From Buxus sempervirens (taxonomy: Eukaryota > Streptophyta > Magnoliopsida > Buxales > Buxaceae), in contig OX387183.1 in NCBI GenBank assembly GCA_947561395.2, positions 30,492,853-30,556,852 of the forward strand: a stretch of 64,000 nucleotides of DNA. The letters run 5' to 3'. Position numbers and translations under genes: made by a program. Under the pieces are notes generated by a model. The model did no database searches. It was given only the letters and a program-made list of their open reading frames with translations, and was not told the DNA's origin. Below, in pieces: positions 53,784 through 62,935 of the stretch. Positions within the stretch are counted from its first letter, which is position 1. The number at the start of each line of letters is the position of its first letter.

Positions 53784-56700
53784 TCAGGTTTGCTACATGG
53801 AATATAAGGGGTCTAAATGACCCCTCCAAGCAACGGGAAGTCAAGAATCTCCTAACCGCTCAAAAATTAAACATGTTGTGCCTAGTGGAGACGAAAGTTA
53901 GAAGGGTGAATGCTGCCTATGTCAAAAATATCATATGCCCTCACTGGAGTTGTATCACAAACTATGATCATGCTTTGAAGGGACGCATTTGGGTCTGTTA
54001 TGACCCCACGATTATCTCTATTTCTAAGGTCTATGAATCTCACCAAATTATCCATTGCTGGATTGATTTTCAGGTCCCAGGCAAATCAGCTTACATATCT
54101 TTTATTTACGGGGATAATGATGCATTAGAAAGGAAAGCACTTTAGTGAAGCTTGAGGCTTTGTTATGTGGATAGGCCGTGGCTTCTAGTTGGTGATTTTA
54201 ATTGTGTTAGGAAGGATTCTGAGAAGGTGGGAGGTAAGAAATTAAACTCAGTTGCTACCCAAGAATTCAATTCGTGTATAAAGGATTGCTATTTGCTTGA
54301 AATGAACTACAAGGGTTTCTCCCTCACCTGGAGCAATATGAGTGCTGGTCATAGGCGTATCTCATGCAAATTGGACCGGGTCTTGGTTAATATGGCTTGG
54401 ATTAATCAGTTCACCCATTCTGAAGTTGAATTTCTGCCACCAGGAATCTCTGAACACAGTCCCGTATTGGTCACACTTGAACCTGAAGTGCTGAAGCTCA
54501 ATAGACCATTTAAGTTTTTTAACTTTTGGGCCACGAGTGAAGACTTTCTTCCTTTGGTTGCTGATGTGTGGAGGGTCTCAATTGTAGGCAAGCCCATGTT
54601 CCAGCTTACTTCCAAGCTCAAGATCCTCAAAGTACGCTTGAAAGAATGGAGCATGAAGAAAGAATTCTCTCTTGCTACTGTCAAAGCCATTGAAGTTAGG
54701 GGCAAACTGGAGCAGTGTCAGAAGGCATTACAAGTTCATCCTGCAGATCCCCACTTGCATACCATAGAAGGGAAGTTGAGAAGAGACCTTGCAGAACTAC
54801 TAAGAGTTGAGGAAGCCCAATACAAGCAGAAATCTAGAATACAATGGTTGAAGGAGGGTGATCAAAACTCTAAATTCTTCTTTAACTCCATGATGTTCAG
54901 AAGATCTCATAATTCCATTACCAAGTTGAATGACACCAATGGAAGAGAAATCTTAGACCAAGTTCAGTTAAAGCAGCATATTGTCTCCCATTACTGTAAT
55001 TTGTTGGGTGGAGGGGATGGGTCTCTGGATCCCTTCGAAGTTGAGTTTGACAACTTCTTGGTCCCTGACCAAATTCAAGCGTTACAATCAGATATCACTG
55101 ATGAAGAGATCAAGTCAACAATGTTTATGCTCAAGGATGAGAAAGCGCCAGGTCCTGATGGATTTACCTCGGGTTTCTTTAAGAAGGCTTGGGATATAGT
55201 CGGGAATGATGTCACAACGGCCATTAAATCTTTCTTCTCTTCTGGGCGGTTACTCAAGCAGGTGAACCACTCTAGCATCAGCCTTGTTCCCAAAAAAGGT
55301 AAGCCTTCCACGATTTCTGATTACCGTCCCATCTCGTGCGTCAACACCATATATAAATGCATCTCAAAAATCTTAGCCAACAGATTCAAGGCCGTTTTGG
55401 GACATTTGGTAGGCATGCATCAGTCAGCGTTCATACCTGGTCAAAGGATGGTTGATAATATCTTGATAACACATGAACTGTTTAGAAACTACCACCTTAA
55501 CAAAGGAACTCCAAGGTGTGCTCTTAAGATCGACATCAAAAGGGCTTTTGAATCCATTGATTGGAGTTGTGTTGAAAAGGTTTTGAAAGGCTTTAGATTC
55601 CCCTCTCGTTTTATCTCTTGGGTTATGGAATGTGTTACTACTCCGTCCTATTCGATTATGATTAATGGCAGTATGGAGGGCTTCTTCAAAGGGGGCAAGG
55701 GCCTTAGACAAGGAGACCCTATTTCTCCGTACCTGTTTGTTTTGGTTATGGAATTATTTGATAAGGTTTTGAAGGACAAGACAGCTGTTAATTTCAGGCC
55801 TCATCCCAAATGCTCCCAGCCTTCTATCAAGCAACTGTGCTTTGCAGATGATCTTTTTGTCTTCGCTCATGGGGACATTAACTCTATCTTATGTGTTTCT
55901 TCTGCTCTCACCCACTTTGGCAGGTTATCTGGCTTGATTGTCAATAAAGAAAAGAGTGCGGTTTTCATGTCAGGTATATCTGAGCATGTGAAGGGTGAAA
56001 TACTGCAGGTGCTGGGGTTCAATGAAGGGCATATTCCTGTGAAATACCTAGGATTGCCTCTTATATCTACTGGTCTGACTGCCAGAGATTGTGATCCTCT
56101 CATTCAAAGACTTATTGCTAGGACCCAGTCATGGCAAGGACGGTTTTTATCCTATGCAGGTCGCCTTTTGTTGGTCAAGTCAGTCTTGTTCTCTCTTGCA
56201 GTTTTCTGGATGTCTGTCTACATTTTGCCCAAGGAAGTCCTATACAAGATGGAGAAAATTTGCAGGCATTTCTTATGGGCTGGATGTAGTCAAGAAGCCA
56301 AGATATGTAAGGTTAAGTGGGATCAAGTTTGCTCTCCTATTGACAGAGGTGGTCTTGGTGTCTTGAATCTTCATCTTTGGAATAAGTGTGCAGTCCTACG
56401 ACAAGCTTGGCTAGTGGGCAGCAAGGCAGATAACCTTTGGGTATCATGGGTCAAAACCAATTTACTTAGAGGAAGGAATTTTTGGAGTGTTCCAGTCCCC
56501 TCCACGGCTTCTTGGGTGTGGAGGAAAACGCTTAGGCAAAGGGATATTGCTTCCAGGTTCATAAAGCATATAGTCAACAATGGGAGGAACACCTCAATAT
56601 GGTATGATAATTGGCATCCTCTTGGCCCTTTGGCCCCCAGGTATGGTAGGAGATTGATTTATGATTCAGGATTATCTGATGATGCTTTGGCCCATGAGCT

Positions 56701-56908
56701 TCTAACCAATGCCGATTGGGATAGCCCTATTGCTACTTCATTAGATTTGATTGAGGTATGGGCGAGGTTACCAGACCTCCCAAGGCCTAACCCAGATATG
56801 GACGACAGGATCATTTGGACTCCCTCTCCCACTGGAATCTACAGCACCAGCAGCACCTATAAAGCCTTGGAGACTAGTCGGTCTTCCGTTGCTTGGGCGA
56901 GATTGGTT
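53780..56908 (+). pseudogene. LINE M ORF2, broken in zf-RVT
   Basis: Opens MIRFATWNIRGLNDPSK. The endonuclease has ETK, then two adjacent stops TAG TGA at 54143-54148, and continues in the same frame with GDFNCVRK and KGFSLTWSN; the SDHSP block reads SEHSP. RT: KAPGPDGFTSGFF (55144), YRPISCVNTIYKCISKI, SAFIPGQR, KIDIKRAFESIDW (second acidic residue Glu instead of Asp), GLRQGDPISPYLF, FADD at 55841. zf-RVT begins WYDNWHPLGPL but breaks after SVAWARLV near 56908. The remaining open frame to 57028 is antisense of N. Confidence 0.9.
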
Positions 56909-57538
56909 TGTTTTGAAAGAGCCTTGCATTTCTTTCTCTCCATAGGTGATATATCATCGCTGCTAAGGAAGATTTCCCAACTGCATGCTGGAGCTCTTTC
57001 CCCTTCCAGTAGGAGTAAGCCCAATTGATGATTAGTGGCCATTGGTTTGGCTTGACTGAAACACAATTTCTCTTCATGATATCGGACCATACTGCTGCAG
57101 AATACTCACACTGGAAGAAAAGATGGTTCAAATCTTCAATGCTTTTTTGGCAAAGGACACACCTCGAGGTGTTGATGACATTCATTCTTAGGAGTCTGTC
57201 TTGAGTCAGGAGACGGTGATGAATTGCTAACCATAGGATAAAAGCATGTCTTGGGATGCACCCCTTAAACCACACGATGTTACTCCATGGTACATTTGGA
57301 TTTATTGTTCTCAATGCATGGTAAGCAGACTTGATGGAGAACATACCTGAAGCAGTCAGTCGCCAAACGACCTTGTCATCCTTGCTTTGGTCAGGGATTG
57401 GGAGATTAAGGAGGTCGTCCCAGGCTTCAAGGAGGTCATAGCTTTGGGCAATAGGGGGCTGCCACGAATTCTGGAGGATGATGGCAGCCACTGGGGCATT
57501 GAGTGGAAGTCCCGCATCGTATCTCATTCTCTCGCCAT
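56909..57538 (-). pseudogene. LINE fragment N: zf-RVT piece
   Basis: On the minus strand: YGERMRYDAGLPLNAPVAAI, KVVWRLTASGMFSIKSAY, IPRHAFILWLAI, CVLCQKSIED...HLFFQC, AAMIYHLWRERNARLFQN, ending at the junction with M. No 3' UTR or poly(A), so it is truncated at both ends. M and N face each other head-on inside the same domain, which needs an inversion or end joining. Confidence 0.85.
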
Positions 57539-57794
57539 AGAAAACGATTTGCCCTAAATCTAAACTTTCTCTCATCTTTGTCACTGCCACCCTCCGGCGA
57601 CTGGTACCTACAAACCCACTCAAAGAACCAATTCCAAAACCCCCTATTTTGCTTTGAAATTCCATTGTCCAGAACAGACAGGTCGTTCTAAGTTCTGGGG
57701 GTATGATTTTTTTGCCAGTCGCTCAATATCCACTGTTGCATGGTGCTTCAAATTTGAAGTTCAAACCCATTTCTCATTTAAATCCCTCTCTAAG
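57539..57794. other. Unassigned stretch next to fragment N
   Basis: Not LINE-like. The minus frame here (MEFQSKIGGFGIGSLSGF...) is open but has no recognisable motif and is joined to N by chance. It may be original host DNA. Confidence 0.35.
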
Positions 57795-57986
57795 TAGGGT
57801 TGGTAACGAGTGAGATATATATCCGAATTCGATCCGAATCCGATCCGAAACCGAAATTGCCGGATTCAAATATAGGATTTAGATCCGTGGTTCGAATACG
57901 GATCTGAAATCTAAGATCCGAAAAAATTCGGATTCAAATACGAATATACATATATCCGATCCGTATTCGACCGATTGCCACCCCTA
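57795..57986. mobile_element. ATCCGA-rich palindromic element, MITE-like
   Basis: About 190 bp filled with GATCCGAATC, ATCCGA and TCGGAT in both orientations. The ends TAGGGTTGGTAACG (left) and, inverted, TAGGGGTGGCAATCGG (right) form imperfect terminal inverted repeats. Non-coding. No clear target-site duplication, so the class is uncertain. Confidence 0.5.
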
Positions 57987-58680
57987 CACCAAACACAACA
58001 AGAAGCAACCAAGCTCATACTAGCGTAAACACAATACAAACATATCTAAGAGAAATGAACACAGACACCCATACTTAGATAAAACTACAATTGAGATCCC
58101 ATTTCTGCATAACCTGCCTATGATAACTGTTATCACTAAGCACTAATGGAGTACCTGCCACTCTGTTGTTTCAGGCAAAGCAGAGTTCTTAAAAATCCTT
58201 CGGTTTCTCTCACACCATATATGATACACAGCTGCAGCCAAGGACAAACGCCTTAGAAGGTGTAAGGGAGATTTAGAGCACCATGCTCGAGCACCATTCT
58301 CAACCATGAGGTCCCAAGAGGGGAGAGGAGTCGTAGTGCTAAGGCCATTCTTGTACATAAGAGCTCTCCAAATATGTGTACTATAGTCACACTGGAAGAA
58401 AAGGTGGTCAATGGTTTCATTACACTTGCGGCAAAGTACACATACCGCATTATGTATGATACCCCACCTGATGAGCCTATCCTTAGTAAGGAGAGCTTTC
58501 TTGATTGCAAGCCATGTCACGAATGAATGCCTGGGAATGTTGGTTGAGTACCAAACCAATCTCGCCCAAGCAACAGGAGACCGACTAGTCTCCAAGGCTT
58601 TGTAGGTGCTGCTGATGCTGTAGATTCCAGTGTGAGAGGGGGTCCAAGTGATCCTGTCGTCCATATCTAGGTTAGGCCTT
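57987..58680 (-). pseudogene. LINE fragment O: zf-RVT domain and 3' UTR
   Basis: From 58680 the minus strand reads NLDMDDRITWTPSHTGIYSISSTYKALETSRSPVAWARLVWYSTNIPRHSF, then CVLCRKCNET...HLFFQC, YHIWCERNRRIF and ALPETT. A frameshift near 58160 precedes VAGTPLVLSDNSYHRQVMQKW and a stop near 58083. It is a close relative of LINE M (M reads PDMDDRIIWTPSPTGIYS at 56790). LINE P's T-run cuts its upstream side. Confidence 0.85.
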
Positions 58681-58893
58681 TTTTTTTTTTTTTTTTTTGG
58701 AAAATAAGTAAGTTCCATTAGTGAAGAAGGAAAAAGATAAAGGAGATAATGTACAACCGAGGCCGATGCCCACAAGGAGATTATACTAATCTCCAACAGC
58801 AACGAACACACAAAGACCTACTCAACTATGCAACATAGTTACAACAAACCAGCCCCCAATGAGTCTCACACGAGGCTAGAGAGATGACTACAA

Positions 58894-61547
58894 TCATGCA
58901 TGAGCACTATGTGGTTTCCATGAAATCCCCCAATTATGCAGGACTTGTCTCGCTCTTGCACTATCAGGGGGGGAGATACTATTCGTTGCAATCTTGTCCT
59001 TGATATCAGTTGTCACTAGCGTATGAACCCTTTGTGCTGGGAGATAACTTGCTTTAAATACTCGTCTGTTCCACTCCTTCCAAATATGGTAAATACTTGC
59101 TGCAAGAGATAGTCTAGCAAGGGTATTAGCTAACCCTGGTCCTGTGAACTCCAGCGATGCCCATTGAATGAGGTCCTCCCAAGTCCTTTTCAATGGTGGG
59201 ATGCAATTCCTTTGTAGAAGCTGCTTCCATATTTTCCAACTATAGGTGCACTCAAAAAAGAGATGTGGAATGGACTCCTCCTGCTGTCTGCAAAGGACAC
59301 ATGTTTTGGTCCCCACAATGCCCCAATCATAAAGTCTGTTAACTGTAGCAAAGCCATTCTTAAAAGCAAGCCAAAGAAGGAAGGAATGCCTCGGGATACA
59401 AGGCGTGACCCATACCAACTTTGACCATATCACAGCTGGTTTATGAGGTAGCAATGCTCTGTACGTTGCTCCCATGTCAAACTTTCCAGACGATGACGTG
59501 GTCCATATAACCTCATCATCAAGACTACTATCAGGCTTAGGCATGAGGTCAAGCTTGTTCCATATGTCAATCAAATCTGGTGAGGCAGCAACTGGCGGAT
59601 CCCATTCTTGTTGGTTAACAATTTGCTCCACCAATGCTGATTTTTGAAGGCCAGAGTCATAAATCATTCTCTGTCCATACCTGTCAATGAGAGGACCATC
59701 CACGTGCCAAGCATCGTACCACAGTGATGTGCCTCTCCCATTATGAACAATATGCTTCAAAAATGGTCGAACTTTGTCTCTATTTCTCAAGATCTTCCTC
59801 CATGCCCACGAACATGAGGATGGTATATTCAGCTCCCAGAAGTTATGGCCTTTGAGAAGCCATTTATATACCCATGCAATCCACAAGCAGTCCTCCCTTG
59901 CTAAAATTCTCCATATGTGTTTGAACACAGCAGCTTTGTTCCATTCGTTCATACTGAATAGATTAAGTCCTCCAACTTCTTTCGGGTAGCAAACCGAATC
60001 CCAGCTCACTAGAACAATCTTCTTCTTGTTCTTTGACCCTGTCCATAGGAAGCATCTGCAGGTTTTATCAATTTCATTCAGCACTCCTTTAGGGAGTATA
60101 AAACTTGATATCCAGAATACACATATAGATTGAAGCACAGACTTTACTAGGATGAGTCTCCCTGCATAAGAAAGATTTCTACACTTCCATGATTGCAACC
60201 TAGCTTGAACTCGGTCCACAAGGGGCTGGCAATCTTTTACCGATAATCTAGTTGAAATAAGTGGTAACCCGAGGTACTTTACTGGTAGGTCACCCAATTG
60301 CAGGCCAGAACTCTCTAGCATTGAGAGCTTCATATTCTCTTCAACCCCACAGAAGTAAATCGAGCTCTTCTCCTTATTAGATTTCAACCCTACCGCCTTC
60401 TCAAGTTTCTCAAGACTTTGAAGCATACACTGCATGGATTGCTTGTCCCCATGGCAGAAGAGAAAGAGATTATCAGCAAAACACAACATCTTGATATTTT
60501 GAGCTTGGCATCTATGATGGTACTTGAAGCCAACTCTCGTTGTTTCCTCAAGCTGCATTTTGAACATCTCCATTACCAGCACAAACAGGTATGGGGAAAG
60601 TGGATCTCCCTGCCTAATCCCATTTGTTCCTTTGAAGAACCCTGTTAAGCCTCCATTTATCATTAGAGAGAATGATGGAGTGGATGTGCATTCCATGACC
60701 CATGCTGTAAACGGAGTCATACGCCTTGCAAAGATCAACTTTCATGGCACATTTTGCTTGCGGGCTTTGCAGGTGGTAGTTATGCATCAACTCCTGAGTG
60801 AGTAATATATTATCTGATATACTTCTCCCTGGGATGAAGGCTGACTGGTACTGTCCAACTAAAGAAGATATGATCCCTTTAATTCTGTTCGCCAAAATCT
60901 TTTTTTTTTTTTTTTGGAAAGTGAGTCCAAGTATAATATAAATGAAATGGTAGTTACAATGAAACCCGAACAAACGTAGGCACCCTACGAGACGAGAAGC
61001 CTAGGAGACGCAATAAGGAACATGGGGTACGCAGACCCAACAAGGCACACACGCCTACTACACAAATGTAGGGGTAATCTCCCAATTTGAAAAAAAAATT
61101 CTATTTAGCCTATTATCCTTCACAATTTCTGTAGATAGACCAAACTTCATCTTGATATCTGTAGTGATCACCTTTGTTTGCCAAAATCTTTGAAATGCAT
61201 TTGTAAATTACGTTAACACAAGAGATAGGCCGATAATCGCTAGCCTTTTCTGGATTGCTACACTTGGGAACCAAGGTGAGAGATGTGGCATTCACTTGCT
61301 TGAGCATCTTGCCTGAAGAGAAGAAGTCCTTTATTGCTTCAGACACATCATTTCCTACTACTGCCCATGCACATTTAAAAAACTTAGCTGTAAATCCGTC
61401 AGGTCCTGGCGCTTTGTCATCTTTGAGGGAGAACATGGTGTTTCTAATCTCTTCCATCGTGATATCAGCTTGAATCCCTTGAGCTTGCTCCTCAGTCAGT
61501 TTACTATAGAAGTCAGGCATATCAAATTCCTCATGCATGGTACTTGA
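58894..61547 (-). pseudogene. LINE P ORF2 remnant: RT and zf-RVT, deletion and active-site change
   Basis: Upstream part (61547-61180): DMPDFYSKLTEEQAQG, KAPGPDGFTAKFF, YRPISCVNVIYKCISKILAN. After Q: SAFIPGRSISDNILLTQELMH, KVDLCKAYDSV, then about 65 bp are missing compared with J (KWKC...RFIE), shifting the frame before WVMECTSTPSFSLMING near 60710. The RT active site reads FADN at 60469-60480 instead of FADD, so a metal-binding Asp is lost. The rest is open to 58894: CVLCRQQEES...HLFFEC and YHIWKEWNRRVF. It cannot encode a working RT. Confidence 0.88.
60902..61179 (-). mobile_element. LINE Q, short 5'-truncated insertion in P
   Basis: A 278-bp insertion: a T-run (60902-60915), 3' terminus GGAAAGTGAGTCC, about 145 bp of 3' UTR, and the last ~37 zf-RVT codons (61173-61061: VITTDIKMKFGLSTEIVKD, SNWEITPTFV, stop). 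Flanked by the 11-bp duplication GCCAAAATCTT. Confidence 0.9.
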
Positions 61548-61549
61548 AT

Positions 61550-62021
61550 AGTTTTTTTTTTTTGGAAGGTAAGTCCAAAATTGCATTAATGGTAAAAAAA
61601 AATGTGTACAATAGAGATTCCAGCAGCCCTAAGGCACCCAACTATATGTTGGTAACAAAAAGAACAAAGAAACTAATAAATGACATTCATTACAATAACC
61701 GCCAAGAAAGTCCCCATCTATGCACGATTTGTCTATGGTGAGGAGTGGCCACAAGCACTACCTTAGTGGAGAGTTTGCCAAGTATATCAGCCACAATATT
61801 GTGAAGAACCCAAGCATGGGGGTGATAACAGTTTTGAAAGATCCGGTTATTGCGTTCCCTCCAAATCTGGTACACCGCAGTAGTGAATGACAACTTTGCC
61901 AAGTTAGAGATAGGCCCTTGGTGGGAGAAGCTTGATGTGGCCCAAGAGATCCAATCATTCCAGCTTCTTGTTCCTGTAGGTAAGCAATTCATTGATAGGA
62001 GAGTAGCAATTCATTGATGAA
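61550..62021 (-). mobile_element. LINE R, 5'-truncated copy
   Basis: T-run at 61549-61562 with GGAAGGTAAGTCC, 3' UTR, then a zf-RVT C-terminus on the minus strand (61996-61690): MNCLPTGTRSWNDWISWA, KLSFTTAVYQIWRERNNRIF, VLVATPHHRQIVHRWGLSW, stop. No damage within this piece. At its 5' end GCAATTCATTGAT appears twice (from 61986 and again from 62008), a short junction duplication. No clear target-site duplication. Confidence 0.85.
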
Positions 62022-62399
62022 TCTATATTTTACCCTTTATTATATAAAGGCATTGGTGGGTGGCGTGGAGGGGTGTGTGTGCTTTTCTTTGTTTTGGTAG
62101 AATGGCAACAGAAATATGGTGTATTCATAGTAGCTTGCACTCTAATCACAATCTGATGGATAAAGAAGGCATTGGTGGGATCTGAATTGGTTTCATCATG
62201 TTGGTGAGTTTTCCATCTACAACAATCAGGATGTTTTTTGGTTCTATCAGATGGTCAATGAAGAATTTAGAAAGCTCCTTCTTGTGCTTTTGTTGGGGCG
62301 TTGGTAAATAATGAAATGCTAAGATATCTATGCACCGAGCAACTTGAATCAATTTATTGGGAGATTCTTGTTCGTGGATAATTTTGTCCATGAGTTCGT
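62022..62399. other. Unassigned stretch between R and S
   Basis: AGGCATTGGTGGG occurs at 62047 and 62167. A minus-strand frame (62391-62146, 81 codons; PTPQQKHKKELSKFFIDHL, KNILIVVDGKLTNMMKPIQI) is open but I do not recognise it, and its first part is antisense of TTCGTGG-type leader. The stretch could be the start of LINE S's 5' UTR or host DNA. Confidence 0.3.
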
Positions 62400-62935
62400 G
62401 AAGGTTCTTGCTCGAGTTGCTTGCTTGGGGTTTACTGTTTTGCTGCGCATGGTATCTTGTTAGTGGTTTCGTTGCACCTGGTTCGTGAGTCTGGGCCGAT
62501 TGTTCGTAAATATTGTCTGTGAGTCTGAGCAGATTGTTCGCACCAGATTGTCCGTGGTTATCTGATTGTTCGCACCAGATTGTTTGTGATTACCAGATTG
62601 TTCGTGGTTTCAGTGTGTTCGCACTTGTTCGTGGTTATCAGATTGTTAGTGGTTATCAGATTGGTCGCTCTAGTTGTCTGGTTCTATCCGAAGGTTCTGT
62701 TCGTGGTTATCAGATTATTGTTCATTGTTCGTGGTTTCAGATTGTTCGCACTAGTCCGAAGGTTCTGTTCGAAGGTTTCAGCTTCCGTATGTGGGATCTG
62801 TTCGAGGGTTTCAGCTCGTGGTTATCAGATTGTTCGTGCTTCTGTATGTGGGTTCTGTTCGTAGTTTCAGCTTCCGTCGGTCAGTGCTTGGTTGGTACTT
62901 CGATGGTCTAGATGATTGCTCCGGAAATCCCTGAC
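62400..62935 (+). promoter_or_regulatory. LINE S 5' UTR with TTCGTGGTTATCAGATTG repeats
   Basis: About 540 bp, the left edge uncertain. Words such as CAGATTGTTCG, TTCGTGGTTATCAGATTG and TTCGAAGGTTTCAG recur many times between 62490 and 62880 with irregular spacing. It leads directly to ORF1 at 62936. A promoter role is inferred by analogy with other L1 leaders. Confidence 0.6.

Larger units (their letters stand above)
51753..56908 (+). mobile_element. LINE M, 5'-complete, 3'-broken L1-type element
   Basis: Has a 5' UTR (51753-52157), ORF1 (52158-53783) and ORF2 (53780-56908). It stops inside zf-RVT where minus-strand LINE N begins. No poly(A) is found, so its 3' end was lost by rearrangement or deletion. 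ORF1 is closely related to that of LINE S. Confidence 0.88.
58681..61549 (-). mobile_element. LINE P, 5'-truncated, split by Q
   Basis: The T-run at 58681-58697 marks its poly(A). Coding sequence runs 58894-60890 and, after Q, 61180-61547. GCCAAAATCTT at 60891-60901 and 61180-61190 is Q's target-site duplication, and joining across it restores YKCISKILANRIKG in frame. P stops at the T-run of R at 61550. Same subfamily as J. Confidence 0.88.

Noticed and set aside
56874-57028. Extension of LINE M ORF2 to a stop at 57028
   Set aside because: Residues after about 56908 are antisense of fragment N's zf-RVT domain.
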